From Synechococcus sp. AG-679-B05 (lineage in GTDB: Bacteria > Cyanobacteriota > Cyanobacteriia > PCC-6307 > Cyanobiaceae), in assembly GCA_003210795.1 (NCBI GenBank), contig QCUJ01000013.1:1-38993 (forward strand): a stretch of 38,993 bases of DNA, written 5' to 3'. The translations under genes were made by a program, and so were the position numbers. The notes beneath the pieces are model-generated. The model searched no databases, had not been told where the DNA came from, and was given only the letters and a program-made list of their open reading frames with translations. How positions within the stretch are numbered: position 1 is the stretch's first letter; each line of letters begins with the position of its first letter. Positions 24,930 through 34,375 of this stretch are shown one piece after another.

Positions 24930-27038
24930 TTGGTTCGCTTTCCCGGCGTGAGCAAGCTCTGGAGACGTTGGCAGCGTCATCAGCGCCCCGCGGGCCGCAT
25001 CCTGCGCTGGACACCGCTGCAGTCAGCGATCGTTCTGATGCTCTGCTTAGCGGTGGCAATGGCCTCAAGCCTGCCCTGGCTGGTGGAGCCGAATCTTCAA
25101 CCGGGAGATCTGGCGCCCTTTGATGCTCAGGCACCCAAGGCAGCTCTAGTGCGAGACAGCACGGCTCTGGAACAGCGCCGCTCCACGCTGGTGGCACGCT
25201 CTGTTGTGCAGGTGATTGACGCTGATCAGACGCGGGAGCTCATGTTGCGGTTGGAGCGCCAGCTCAGCCAGCTGCAACGGATCACCGAAAGCGGTTTAAG
25301 CGCAAGGGTTGGGCCAGTGAATCTGACGGCCGGCGAGCAAAATTGGCTGGAAGAACGCACAGATGAACAACGTCTCGCCTGGGACAACCAGGTGCGGCGG
25401 ACGGCGGAGCGGATGCTGAGCCAGGGCTTGGTCAGCAGCCTGGCGGTGGATCAACTGCAGCAGGCATCAGCCATGCAGCTGGAGGCCGACCGGATGGCGT
25501 CGGAATCAGAATCAACCCGATCCCTCGCGGTGAAGCTGCTGGTGAGCAGCCTTCAGGGCAGCAGCAACCTCCGCACCGACCCCAATCTCAGCAAGCAGCT
25601 GATCGAAGAGCAGCTGACCAAGCAGGGCATCCCCACCATCGAAGTTCGCAAAGGGGATCTGATCACCCGTAAAGGGGAGCCAATCAGCCCTCAGGCCTTC
25701 GACGTTCTCGATCACTTCGGTTTGGTGCGGCGTCAAGCCCGACCACTGATCTGGATGGGGAGGTTCACCGAGGCCCTGGCGGCATCTGGTGTGATGCTTC
25801 TGGTGATGCGTCGCGAGCGCCCCGGACTTGAGGTCCGTCAGGCCCTGCTGGCCTTGAGCCTGCTGCTGCTTGTGCAAATCGCGAAATTATGGTTCCAGAG
25901 CACGGTGAGTCCCCTCGCCGTGCTCGTTCCATCAACGCTGATCCTGACGGAGGGCCTGGGCACCAGCTGCGGCCTGGCCTGGATGGCGGTAGCAGCTCTG
26001 ATCTGGCCGGTTCCCGTCAACGGCCTGGGGGACGGACGATTGATGATTGCTGTGGTCATGGCCACCGCAGGTGGAGTGATTGCAGGGCGTCAGCGCAGCC
26101 GTGGTCAGTTGCTTCAACTCGCTCTGTTGCTTCCCATGGCAGCACTGCTGGGGCAATGGATTCTTCTTCAGCTCCAGCCTCTGGGCGGCTGGCGCCCATG
26201 GGGCAGCCTCAACCCCGGACTCGACGAACTGGGAGCAGAGGCACTCCTGCTGGGTGTTCTGCTGATGATTTCCCTGCTGATGATTCCTTTACTGGAGGGA
26301 TCATTCGGTCTTTTGACACGCGCCCGTTTGCTGGAGCTGGCGGATCAGGAGAGACCTCTCCTAAGACGATTGTCCTGCGAAGCACCTGGGACCTTCGAAC
26401 ACACACTGATGATCTGCGGGCTAGCCGAGGAAGGTGCCCGAGCGGTGGGAGCGAACGTGGATCTCATCCGTACAGGTTCCCTATATCACGATGTGGGCAA
26501 GCTGCATGCTCCGGACTGGTTCATCGAAAACCAGAAGGATGGGCCCAATCCCCATGATGCGCTCAATGACCCAGAAGCCAGTGCAGCGGTGCTTCAGGCC
26601 CACGTGGATGAAGGCCTGAAACTGGCAAAGCGTCATCGTCTACCGAGACCGATCGCTGATTTCATCCCCGAACATCAGGGCACATTGAAGATGGGTTATT
26701 TCCTGCATCGGGCCCGAGAACGCAATGCCGATGTGGATGAAAACCGCTTTCGCTACCACGGCCCAACGCCGCGATCGCGAGAAACCGCCATCCTGATGAT
26801 GGCCGATGGTTGTGAAGCAGCTCTGCGATCTCTGCCTCCGGATACATCCGACAGCCAGGCCATCGACACGGTTCGAAGAATTGTCGAATCCCGGCTTCTG
26901 GACGGACAGCTACGCAGAAGCGGTCTGGGGCGTGCAGAAGTTGAACTCGTGCTCCAGGCCTTTGTTCGGGTCTGGCGCCGCATGCGCCATCGACGCATTC
27001 CCTATCCGATTCCGGCTCGCTCCAGACCATCCAGCTGA
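24930..27038 (+). CDS. 7TMR-HD family membrane phosphodiesterase (PgpH-like)
   Basis: The 702-residue product has an N-terminal helix (SAIVLMLCLAVAMASSLPWL), a large extracytoplasmic region rich in charged helices, a block of about seven membrane segments (roughly 275-455) and a cytoplasmic HD domain. HD residues: FEHTLMICG, SLYHDVGKLHAPDW (His520, Asp521), PEHQGTLKMGYF, and a later Asp (MMADGCEAAL). Related proteins in Firmicutes (PgpH) hydrolyse cyclic di-AMP, and cyanobacteria use c-di-AMP in night survival and salt responses; that activity is an inference here. TTG 24930 or GTG 24948 may be the start. Confidence 0.85.
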   Translation: MVRFPGVSKLWRRWQRHQRPAGRILRWTPLQSAIVLMLCLAVAMASSLPWLVEPNLQPGDLAPFDAQAPKAALVRDSTALEQRRSTLVARSVVQVIDADQTRELMLRLERQLSQLQRITESGLSARVGPVNLTAGEQNWLEERTDEQRLAWDNQVRRTAERMLSQGLVSSLAVDQLQQASAMQLEADRMASESESTRSLAVKLLVSSLQGSSNLRTDPNLSKQLIEEQLTKQGIPTIEVRKGDLITRKGEPISPQAFDVLDHFGLVRRQARPLIWMGRFTEALAASGVMLLVMRRERPGLEVRQALLALSLLLLVQIAKLWFQSTVSPLAVLVPSTLILTEGLGTSCGLAWMAVAALIWPVPVNGLGDGRLMIAVVMATAGGVIAGRQRSRGQLLQLALLLPMAALLGQWILLQLQPLGGWRPWGSLNPGLDELGAEALLLGVLLMISLLMIPLLEGSFGLLTRARLLELADQERPLLRRLSCEAPGTFEHTLMICGLAEEGARAVGANVDLIRTGSLYHDVGKLHAPDWFIENQKDGPNPHDALNDPEASAAVLQAHVDEGLKLAKRHRLPRPIADFIPEHQGTLKMGYFLHRARERNADVDENRFRYHGPTPRSRETAILMMADGCEAALRSLPPDTSDSQAIDTVRRIVESRLLDGQLRRSGLGRAEVELVLQAFVRVWRRMRHRRIPYPIPARSRPSS

Positions 27039-27086
27039 CGTGAGTGGCCTGAAAATCAGGACCAAGATTGAGAACTGGATCGTGCT

Positions 27087-27743
27087 CTACAACGAAAGCG
27101 CATCATCAAATGCAGGGTTTTCGTTGATCCGATCAGCCCCAGGCGAACAAACACGCAAACGCCGGCCAGTGAATGGGTGCGGCAAAGCCAGGGCTCGGGC
27201 ATGGAGCCTAAGCGGACCAACGGAATTCAACCTATAGATCGGATCACCCAGGATCGGATGCCCTAGCTGCGCCAGATGGGCTCGGAGTTGGTGGGATCTT
27301 CCGGTGATTGGACGCATCCACAGTTTTGTGGACAACTGGAGCAAGGCATGGGTTCGCCACAGGGTGACGGCCAGGCGGCCCTCCGGATGGGACCCATAGC
27401 GAGGAGGATCACGCTGCAACCGGGCCAGACGGTTCTCGATCCGCCCGCTTCCCTCCAGTCGACCCGCCACTTCCGCTTCGTAGAGCTTGTTCACACGGCG
27501 CCTGGCGAACAGCTCGCTGCACCGCCGCAGACTGTCCTGGCTGCGCGCCAGAAGGATCAAACCGGAGGTATCACGATCAAGGCGATGCACCAGATGCAGG
27601 TCTGGTTCAAGGCTTCGCATCCGAGTGATCAGGGAGTCCTGCAACTGGGGCCCTCGCCCGGGCTGACTCAGAAGCCCGGAGGGTTTGAGCACCACGAGGA
27701 GCCATGGATCCCGATACAGAACCGTGACCGGGTCATTGATCAA
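27087..27743 (-). CDS. RluA-family pseudouridine synthase
   Basis: The 218-residue product carries the family signature LHLVHRLDRDTSGLILLARS, with catalytic Asp56, plus KPSGLLSQPGRG near the start and RPITGRSHQLRAHLAQLGHP, GDPIY near the end. It has no S4 domain, so it is of the short RluA type that modifies tRNA position 32 and/or 23S rRNA. The exact target cannot be read from sequence. It is convergent with the HD gene, with a 48-bp gap. Confidence 0.9.
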   Translation of the reverse strand: MINDPVTVLYRDPWLLVVLKPSGLLSQPGRGPQLQDSLITRMRSLEPDLHLVHRLDRDTSGLILLARSQDSLRRCSELFARRRVNKLYEAEVAGRLEGSGRIENRLARLQRDPPRYGSHPEGRLAVTLWRTHALLQLSTKLWMRPITGRSHQLRAHLAQLGHPILGDPIYRLNSVGPLRLHARALALPHPFTGRRLRVCSPGADRINENPAFDDALSL

Positions 27744-27904
27744 GTCGGGATGCGCAGTGCGTGTGGAACAGAGTCATAACCTGATCCGGCGGCAGAGCCA
27801 CCAGGCCCCAGGGCAAGCGAGCCATCCCGCTGGACCGATCACTACCAACATTGGTTTCAACAGCTGCGGCTGAAGTCGCCGAATAAACGGAACTTCTCCA
27901 GATT

Positions 27905-28213
27905 TCATCGGCCTAGTTCCCGCTCAACACTGTCCAACTTCTCCTGAAAATTCTGGCGTCGATCGGTGCGCGTATTGAGCTTCAACGTGGTGTAAACCCG
28001 CGGTACACCCATGTTGTGCAAAGCGTCGTGGCAGGCGCGCACGCAAGCCATCACCTCATCCCAGGGCCCTTCGATCGCCGTGCCGTTCGGACCAAGCTCG
28101 TGATCCAGGCCGGCTGACTCAATCACCCGCTTACAGGTGGCGATGTAGGGCGATAAGTGAACCCCAACACCGATCGGAACCACACAGAGATCAACGCTCA
28201 ACCACCGCTCCAT
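27905..28213 (-). CDS. MTH1187-type (DUF77) thiamine-binding protein
   Basis: From ATG 28213 the product has 102 residues: MERWLSVDLCVVPIGVGVHL, then HELGPNGTAIEGPWDEV and MGVPRVYTTLKLNTRTDRR. These match the small ferredoxin-like MTH1187/YkoF group that binds thiamine or hydroxymethylpyrimidine; the function in cyanobacteria is not established. The open frame runs to 28387, but GGAAGAA just before ATG 28213 marks the better start. It is divergent from the next gene with a 39-bp gap. The 161 bp on its left side, up to the RluA start, show nothing clear. Confidence 0.82.
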   Translation of the reverse strand: MERWLSVDLCVVPIGVGVHLSPYIATCKRVIESAGLDHELGPNGTAIEGPWDEVMACVRACHDALHNMGVPRVYTTLKLNTRTDRRQNFQEKLDSVERELGR

Positions 28214-28252
28214 TTCTTCCGCCTGGACGCAACGCAAGCCATCATCGTGGAA

Positions 28253-28720
28253 ATGGAAAGCACCGATATGACACAGGGGACGAGCCAACGGTTGAGGGAG
28301 GCCTACGAAGCACTGATGAGCCGCGCACCCGGGGCTGCGTTCCCTCGAGCCCGCGGGCTTTACTTCAATAAATACCCATTGCACCAAGGCGAGAGTGAAC
28401 CAGACCTGAGGCTTTACGTGGTTGATGAACAGTTAAAGGAAACAATTCAGCCTGCAGAAGAGGGGAATGCCTCACACCGACTGGTCACACTCACCTCACG
28501 GCCGGGAGCCCTGGCGATCGTTCACTGGCAACGGGCCGATGCCCCGACGGCTGAGCAGGTCAAGACCTATCTCTCTGTGACCTGGGGACTGGATCCCGAC
28601 CGGCTCAACCAACAACCGCTTGAGGCGCCCTGGTTTCGTGACGGTGGGCACCAGATCCGCCTGACAGCCCCTTCAGATCTGGTCTGGCGGAAGTCCAGTT
28701 TATTAACTCTGCCGGGATGA
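28253..28720 (+). CDS. Hypothetical protein
   Basis: From ATG 28253 the product has 155 residues. It is soluble, slightly acidic and mixed alpha/beta, with AFPRARGLYFNKYPLHQGES, SRPGALAIVHWQRADAPTAE and LTAPSDLVWRKSSLL near the end. There is no signal, no membrane segment and no catalytic motif that I recognise. ATG 28268 is an alternative start, and the frame is open from 28157. Its TGA overlaps the ATG of the following ORF (ATGA), which suggests a coupled pair. Confidence 0.6.
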   Translation: MESTDMTQGTSQRLREAYEALMSRAPGAAFPRARGLYFNKYPLHQGESEPDLRLYVVDEQLKETIQPAEEGNASHRLVTLTSRPGALAIVHWQRADAPTAEQVKTYLSVTWGLDPDRLNQQPLEAPWFRDGGHQIRLTAPSDLVWRKSSLLTLPG

Positions 28721-29007
28721 AAACCGAAGGTTCCCTAAACGGCTTTCCTCCCGCCGGACGGGGACCGCTAGGTCTGAATCAGAGATCTGTGCTGTCGATG
28801 TTCACCAAGTACGCCGAGCGCTACGTACTGCGCACACCATCCGCCGGAAAGTACCTGGGTGTGAAAAGCCATGACGCCAGGATCAGCGTCTCCGACACGC
28901 CGGACAACGCCTGGATTTTCCACACCCATGACGGTGCAGTCACCCACGCGCTCTGGATCGGTGAGGTGCATGGTGAGACACCGGATGTGGTGAAGCTGGA
29001 TCGCTGA
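28717..29007 (+). CDS. Hypothetical small protein
   Basis: The 96-residue frame overlaps the previous stop by four bases. Its first 27 residues are low in structure; the more protein-like part begins at ATG 28798 (MFTKYAERYVLRTPSAGKYL) and continues GVKSHDARISVSDTPDNAWI then a beta-rich end. The true start may be 28798, which would give 69 residues. The function is unknown. Confidence 0.55.
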   Translation: MKTEGSLNGFPPAGRGPLGLNQRSVLSMFTKYAERYVLRTPSAGKYLGVKSHDARISVSDTPDNAWIFHTHDGAVTHALWIGEVHGETPDVVKLDR

Positions 29008-29013
29008 ACGACT

Positions 29014-29838
29014 TCACCCCTTCACGGCATCACTGGTGGAACTGGGCAGGATGAACTTCTGCAGCAACACAAACAGCAGCAGCACCGGAAGAATCGAGAC
29101 CACTGATCCTGCCGCCACCACCCGCCAGTCGAGAGAAAAACTGCTGGACAGCTGCTGAAGCCCCAAAGGCAGGGTGTACAGCGCAGGATCATCCAGGATG
29201 ACCAGCGGCCAGAGGAAATCACTCCAGGTGCCGATAAAAACAAACATCGCCAGGGTGATGAGATCCGCCCGCGCGGCTGGAATCATCACGTTCCACCACT
29301 CACCCAGGCGACTGCAGCCATCGATGCGCGCCGCTTCCTCAAGATCCTTGGGAACGCCCAGAAAACTCTGACGCAACAGATAAAGGCCAAAGGCTGTCGC
29401 CGCCTGGGGAATCACCAAGGCCAGCAGCGTGTTGCGTAATCCCAGCTGCACCATCAGCAGGTAAAGCGGAATCATGACCACCTGAAACGGAATCAGGATC
29501 GTGGCCACCACCAGACCGAGCACCAAACCACGTCCGGCAAAGCGCATCCGCGCCAGGGGGTAGGCAGCCAGGGAGCAGAACAACAGGTTGGCCGCCACCG
29601 CCAGGGCGCTGACCACCGTGCTGTTAAGCAGATAGGTGGTCAGGGGACTGTCCCGGAAAAGACGGGCATACGCATCAAAGCTCGGTGATACCGGCAGCAG
29701 CGCTGGCGGACTGCTGAAGATGTTCTCCGCCGGCCCCTTCAAGGAGGTGCTCACCAGCCATAAGAGGGGTGCAAGCACCAGCAACACCAGCAGGATCAAC
29801 AGCACCAGCTGAAGAACTCGGGGGGCGAGTTGGCGCAT
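29014..29838 (-). CDS. Carbohydrate ABC transporter permease (MalG/GgtD type)
   Basis: The 274-residue product has six membrane segments and the EAA loop LEEAARIDGCSRLGEWWNVM then IPAARADLITLAMF, the hallmark of the MalG-class sugar permeases. It forms half of the membrane channel of a binding-protein-dependent importer. Marine Synechococcus use such a system (Ggt) for glucosylglycerol, sucrose and trehalose, so GgtD is a candidate identity. No MalF-type partner, ATPase or binding protein lies in the window. The neighbour on the same strand is leuA, 29 bp upstream. Confidence 0.82.
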   Translation of the reverse strand: MRQLAPRVLQLVLLILLVLLVLAPLLWLVSTSLKGPAENIFSSPPALLPVSPSFDAYARLFRDSPLTTYLLNSTVVSALAVAANLLFCSLAAYPLARMRFAGRGLVLGLVVATILIPFQVVMIPLYLLMVQLGLRNTLLALVIPQAATAFGLYLLRQSFLGVPKDLEEAARIDGCSRLGEWWNVMIPAARADLITLAMFVFIGTWSDFLWPLVILDDPALYTLPLGLQQLSSSFSLDWRVVAAGSVVSILPVLLLFVLLQKFILPSSTSDAVKG

Positions 29839-29866
29839 GCCGTTCGTTTGAGGGGATCAGTTGGAC

Positions 29867-31471
29867 TTACAGCACAACAGGATCCATCTGCGGATGCAAT
29901 GACTGATGTTGCTCAGCGGCGACCAGGCGGTTCAGCGCATTGATGAACGCCATGGCGGCGGCCACCACCACATCCGTATCTGCCGCGTGGCCTGAGTAGA
30001 GCGAGTCATGACATCGCAGCCGGATGGTCACCTCGCCCATGGCATCGATGCCCTCCGTGACGGACTTCACGGAAAATTCAATCAACTCGTTAGGAACACC
30101 AGCCAGTTGATTGAGAGCCCGACACACAGCATCGACAGGGCCTGTCCCGACAGCTGAAACCGTGCGCTCGGCCCCGTCGTCCTCTGTGAGCGTCACCGTG
30201 GCAGTGGGTTTGAGACTGCTGCCGCAGCTCACCTGCACCAGCTTCAGCTGGAAACGGGACTCGGGTTGCTGCACCTGCTCACTCACAATCGCTTCCAGAT
30301 CACGGTCGGTGATTTCCCGTTTGCGATCCGCCAGATCCTTGAAGCGAGCAAAAGCCTCATCGAGATCCTCCCGGGTGAGGTCATAGCCGAGCTCCTCGAG
30401 CCGAGCCCTGACGGCACTGCGACCGCTGAGTTTGCCCAGTGAGATGCGGTTATCGCTCAGACCAACGGTCTTGGCGTCGATGATTTCGTAGGTCAGGCGG
30501 TTCTTGAGAACACCGTCCTGATGGATGCCCGACTCATGGGCGAAGGCATTCGCGCCCACAATCGCCTTGTTGGGCTGCACCACCATGCCAGTGAGATTGG
30601 AGACCAGGCGTGAGGTTTTGGTGATCTCCTCAGTGCGAACTGCGGTCAGCGGCGTTGGGCTGTCCTCAGGGCGCCCCAGGAAACTGTTGAAGTAGCGACG
30701 GCGCACATGCAGCGCCATCACCAGTTCCTCCAAGGACGCATTGCCGGCCCGCTCTCCGATGCCGTTGATGGTGCACTCCAGCTGACGGGCCCCGTTCTTC
30801 ACGGATTCCAGGAAGTTGGCCACAGCCAAGCCGAGGTCGTTATGGCCATGCACCGAAATCACCGCCTCGGCGATGTTGGGCACATGTTCATTGATGCCAG
30901 CGATCAGATTGCCGAATTCAACCGGCGTCGTGTAACCGACAGTGTCTGGAATGTTGATGGTGGTGGCCCCCGCTCGGATGGCGGCCTCAATCACCTCGTA
31001 AAGAAACTCAGGGTCACTGCGACCCGCGTCTTCGCAGGAAAATTCAACATCCTCTACCAACGACCGGGCGTAGCCGACCATGTCTGGAACGATTGCCAAC
31101 ACCTCGGAACGACTCTTGCGCAGCTTGTGTTCGAGATGGATATCGCTGGTGGCGATGAAGGTATGAACACGATGACGAGGCGCTGGAGCGACAGCATCCG
31201 CACAAGCCTTGATGTCCTTCTGAGACGCACGAGCCAGACCACAAATGATGGGTCCGTTCTCTCCTCCCACCTGCTGGGCGATGCGCTGCACCGCGGCGAA
31301 GTCGCCCTGGCTGGCAAATGGGAACCCCGCCTCGATCACGTCCACGCCGAGCCGAGCCAGCTGCTGGGCAATGGCCAGCTTCTCCTCCAGGTTGAGACTT
31401 GCCCCTGGAGACTGCTCACCATCCCTGAGGGTGGTGTCGAAAATCAGGACGCGACCTGGATCCTTGGCCAT
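29867..31471 (-). CDS. leuA: 2-isopropylmalate synthase
   Basis: The 534-residue product begins with the acyl-CoA/metal site [16 protein letters not shown] (from residue 11), has the metal-binding [26 protein letters not shown] and the [10 protein letters not shown] motif. It ends with the LeuA regulatory dimer domain ([20 protein letters not shown]). It condenses acetyl-CoA with 2-oxoisovalerate, the first committed step to leucine, and is feedback-inhibited by leucine through that C-terminal domain. The regulatory domain is intact. It is divergent from the GH57 gene. Confidence 0.95.
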   Translation of the reverse strand: MAKDPGRVLIFDTTLRDGEQSPGASLNLEEKLAIAQQLARLGVDVIEAGFPFASQGDFAAVQRIAQQVGGENGPIICGLARASQKDIKACADAVAPAPRHRVHTFIATSDIHLEHKLRKSRSEVLAIVPDMVGYARSLVEDVEFSCEDAGRSDPEFLYEVIEAAIRAGATTINIPDTVGYTTPVEFGNLIAGINEHVPNIAEAVISVHGHNDLGLAVANFLESVKNGARQLECTINGIGERAGNASLEELVMALHVRRRYFNSFLGRPEDSPTPLTAVRTEEITKTSRLVSNLTGMVVQPNKAIVGANAFAHESGIHQDGVLKNRLTYEIIDAKTVGLSDNRISLGKLSGRSAVRARLEELGYDLTREDLDEAFARFKDLADRKREITDRDLEAIVSEQVQQPESRFQLKLVQVSCGSSLKPTATVTLTEDDGAERTVSAVGTGPVDAVCRALNQLAGVPNELIEFSVKSVTEGIDAMGEVTIRLRCHDSLYSGHAADTDVVVAAAMAFINALNRLVAAEQHQSLHPQMDPVVL

Positions 31472-31584
31472 AACGACGCTGTGTCGGCGGGCTTAGTCGG
31501 AATGACTATGAGTTGACTTAGTCTAGTTCAGGCGAAAGCGCTGCAAATCGGATTACATTCAGCTCTCCTTTGGGTGATCGGTTT

Positions 31585-33153
31585 GTGAGCCAAGGAGCGG
31601 TCGCCCTTGTTCTGCACGCTCACCTGCCCTACGTGCGATCGGCACAACCGGGCTCGCTGGAGGAGGACTGGTTCTTCCAGGCCTTGATCGAGTGCTACCT
31701 CCCCCTGCTTGAGTGTCTTGAGAACGCTGCTGCAGACCCGAACAGATCGCCGAAGATCACGATCGGGCTCTCGCCAACCCTGCTGTCGCTTCTTTCGGAT
31801 GCTGATCTGAAGCGGCGCTTCCCTGCCTGGATCCAATCGCGACTGGACCTGCTGCCGAAAGCTGATCCGCGGCTGCGGGACGCCGTGGACCACCTGACGA
31901 TCACCATGCAACGTCATCTGCAGGCTTGGAAAGCCTGCGACGCAGATCTGATCGGACGGTTTGCAGCCCTGCAACGCCGCGAAGTCGTCGATCTGCTCAC
32001 CTGCGGAGCAACGCACGGCTACCTCCCGTTGTTGCGGCAGCATCCGGAAGCGGTGAGGGGGCAACTCCGGACCGCTGTGCGTGAACATCAGCGACTCATC
32101 GGCGAGCGACCACTCGGCATCTGGTTGCCGGAATGCGCCTACTACGAGGGCCTGGACCAGTGGATGCGTGATGCAGGCCTGCGCTACGCGGTGCTGGATG
32201 GCCATGGCTTGCTGCATGCCCGTCCCCGGCCGCGCTACGGGGTCTACGCCCCGATCTGCAGCCGCAATGGCGTTGCCTTTTTCGGTCGGGACAGCGAGGC
32301 CACCCTGCCGGTGTGGTCAGCGCGGGACGGCTATCCAGGTCATCCTTCCTACCGGGAATTTCACAGGGATCTTGGCTGGGATCTACCTGTGGAGGACCTA
32401 CAGCCGCTGGGGCTGGATCAGCCAAGACCCCTTGGCCTCAAACTGCACGCCGTTACCAATCACAGTGCCCCCCTCGAAGCAAAGCACCCCTACAGCCCTC
32501 AGGTCGCCGCTGAACAGGTGCGTCTCCATGCCGGTCACTACCTACAGGGACGTCGAATCCAGCTGGAGCAACTGAAACAGACCATGGTGGCGGACCCTCT
32601 GCTGGTGGCTCCGTTCGATGCTGAACTGTTCGGTCATTGGTGGTTCGAAGGACCAGCCTTTCTGACAGAACTGTTTCGCCAAGCACCCGACCAGGGGGTC
32701 GCCTTTACCCGACTGCGGGATGTGCTGAACCAAGCAGGCCAGCTTCAGTTGTGTGACCCCTGCCCCTCGAGCTGGGGACAGGGTGGCTTTCACAACTACT
32801 GGCTCAACGACACGAACGCCTGGATCGTTCCGGAGTGGGAAAGGGCCAGCGCTGCCATGGTGCATCGCTGCAGCCGAGGAGTCGGCAGGGAAAGGGATCT
32901 TGAGCTGTTGCAACAAGCCGCCCGTGAACTGCTGCTGGCCCAGTCATCCGATTGGAGCTTCATTCTTCGCGCCGGAACCACCACAGAGCTCGCGCGGGAG
33001 CGGGTCAAACGACACCTCGGACGGTTCTGGCTTTTGATCAAGGCCATCGAAACGGGTGATGAACTGCCAGACAACTGGATGAAAGACGTGCAGCAGGACG
33101 ACCGTCTCTTCCCCCTGATTCAGCCTTTGGACTGGGCCCAGGTCGGCAGCTGA
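31585..33153 (+). CDS. Glycoside hydrolase family 57 (1,4-alpha-glucan branching-type)
   Basis: The product has 522 residues from GTG 31585 (TTG 31570 adds five). Motifs of GH57 appear in order: VALVLHAHLPYVR (motif 1), GATHGYLPLL (motif 2), GIWLPECAYYEG with the nucleophile Glu (motif 3; Glu188 if counted from TTG 31570), and LLVAPFDAELFGHWWFEGP with the acid/base Asp (motif 4; Asp350). The C-terminal helical domain with SSDWSFILRAGT fits the DUF1957 branching-enzyme group. It probably shapes glycogen. Its 3' end overlaps convergent crtL by 34 bases. Confidence 0.9.
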   Translation: MSQGAVALVLHAHLPYVRSAQPGSLEEDWFFQALIECYLPLLECLENAAADPNRSPKITIGLSPTLLSLLSDADLKRRFPAWIQSRLDLLPKADPRLRDAVDHLTITMQRHLQAWKACDADLIGRFAALQRREVVDLLTCGATHGYLPLLRQHPEAVRGQLRTAVREHQRLIGERPLGIWLPECAYYEGLDQWMRDAGLRYAVLDGHGLLHARPRPRYGVYAPICSRNGVAFFGRDSEATLPVWSARDGYPGHPSYREFHRDLGWDLPVEDLQPLGLDQPRPLGLKLHAVTNHSAPLEAKHPYSPQVAAEQVRLHAGHYLQGRRIQLEQLKQTMVADPLLVAPFDAELFGHWWFEGPAFLTELFRQAPDQGVAFTRLRDVLNQAGQLQLCDPCPSSWGQGGFHNYWLNDTNAWIVPEWERASAAMVHRCSRGVGRERDLELLQQAARELLLAQSSDWSFILRAGTTTELARERVKRHLGRFWLLIKAIETGDELPDNWMKDVQQDDRLFPLIQPLDWAQVGS

Positions 33154-34373
33154 CCCAGAGGAGCACCCAGCACAAGCCCGTGCCGCAACTCCCAGGGCGA
33201 CAGAGCAAACAAGCGCACCATCACGGCCATCAGTCGAGACAGTGGAAGGGTGTTGGTCAAAAACCCGAACCAATCCTCCTGAGGCAATGAAAAAAACGTG
33301 GCGAAATGAGTGCGCAACAGAGATTCGTTGAACCCCATCAACCGCCCGAGGCCGAACTGATACAGCTGATGGCGAAGCACCAGTTCCAGAGGCCAGAGGG
33401 CCTGCCATCCGCAGCGGGCCAATGCGGCGGATCCAAGCTCACGGTTCTTCAGACAGTCCGCAATGGCTCTGGCAAGACCTGGGCCACGCCGCAGCAATGA
33501 CCCAACCATGTATCCGGAGGCCGGATGAACCATGCTTGCCGAACCACCGAAGGCCAGCACCGGCTGGCTTCGATCCGGCAAAGGCAGATTCATCGGGAAG
33601 AGACAGAACTCTTCGTGGATCAACTCAGTGATCTCCACGCCGCGCTTTTCAAGACGTTGCATCAACCGCTGCTTAAGCACGTCGTAGGGAACACCGGGGG
33701 CCAGTGCGAGTGAGGTCTCCTCCACAAAGAACACCCCATCGCCAAGATCCATGGCGTAGAGGAACGTTGGTGGTTCGCTGCGCTGCTCTGCACTGAGGTG
33801 ATCACAGCGGTAGTCCATCAAGACGAATCGACCTGCCTCGATCGGGTTGCGTGAAAAACGCCCCACCACTCCATAGGCGGCCTGACCGGCCACAGGTCCC
33901 TGATCCGGCCTTGTGATGTGGGGAGAGCGGGAGCCGGTTGCATCGATCACCAACCGTGCCTGCAACGTCATTCCCGACCCGCAGCTCACGCTGGTGTGCA
34001 GCGAGCCCACATCGACGCACTCGGCGGTGTCTTGATGCCAGCGCACTCCTTGGGCACGGGCCAGCCAGTGCTGTTGCAGTGCGTGCCGATCAAACAAGCC
34101 GTAGTCGATTCCGTGGGCCAAGGTCTGATCCTGAGCCGCGTCTCCACCGGAACCGAAATAGCTCACGGTGTCATTCCAGCGATGCTCCAACAGATGCTCA
34201 AGGCCAAGGGATCTCAGCTCTTCAGCCCAGACGCCATAGGTGTTCGGCCAGGGAGCATCCACCGGTTGTGGTGCAATCCCAGCGACATCAACGCCGGAGT
34301 GGTTCAACTCTGAGGCGATGCAGAGAGCAGCTGGCCCGCCCCCTAGCACCAGCACATCAACAACATCCGCCAA
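33120..34373 (-). CDS. crtL: Lycopene cyclase (CrtL type)
   Basis: The 417-residue product starts VVDVLVLGGGPAALCIASEL, a dinucleotide-binding fold, followed by WPNTYGVWAEELRSLGLEHL, the plant/cyanobacterial lycopene cyclase signature, and LVIDATGSRSP. Late motifs FGGSASMVHPASGYMVGSLL and FFSLPQEDWFGFLTNTLPL are typical of CrtL-b/CrtL-e. It turns lycopene ends into rings; beta versus epsilon cannot be decided here. It follows gyrA after two bases on the same strand. Confidence 0.93.
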   Translation of the reverse strand: MADVVDVLVLGGGPAALCIASELNHSGVDVAGIAPQPVDAPWPNTYGVWAEELRSLGLEHLLEHRWNDTVSYFGSGGDAAQDQTLAHGIDYGLFDRHALQQHWLARAQGVRWHQDTAECVDVGSLHTSVSCGSGMTLQARLVIDATGSRSPHITRPDQGPVAGQAAYGVVGRFSRNPIEAGRFVLMDYRCDHLSAEQRSEPPTFLYAMDLGDGVFFVEETSLALAPGVPYDVLKQRLMQRLEKRGVEITELIHEEFCLFPMNLPLPDRSQPVLAFGGSASMVHPASGYMVGSLLRRGPGLARAIADCLKNRELGSAALARCGWQALWPLELVLRHQLYQFGLGRLMGFNESLLRTHFATFFSLPQEDWFGFLTNTLPLSRLMAVMVRLFALSPWELRHGLVLGAPLGQLPTWAQSKG

Positions 34374-34375
34374 CG

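Noticed and set aside
30707-31516. 269-codon open frame on the plus strand over leuA
   Set aside because: leuA is complete on the other strand; this frame has no motif.
31472-31570. TTGACT and short TAGTC/GACTA inverted repeats between leuA and the GH57 gene as an operator
   Set aside because: The half-sites are only 4-5 bases and no matching -10 box is placed well; too weak to claim.
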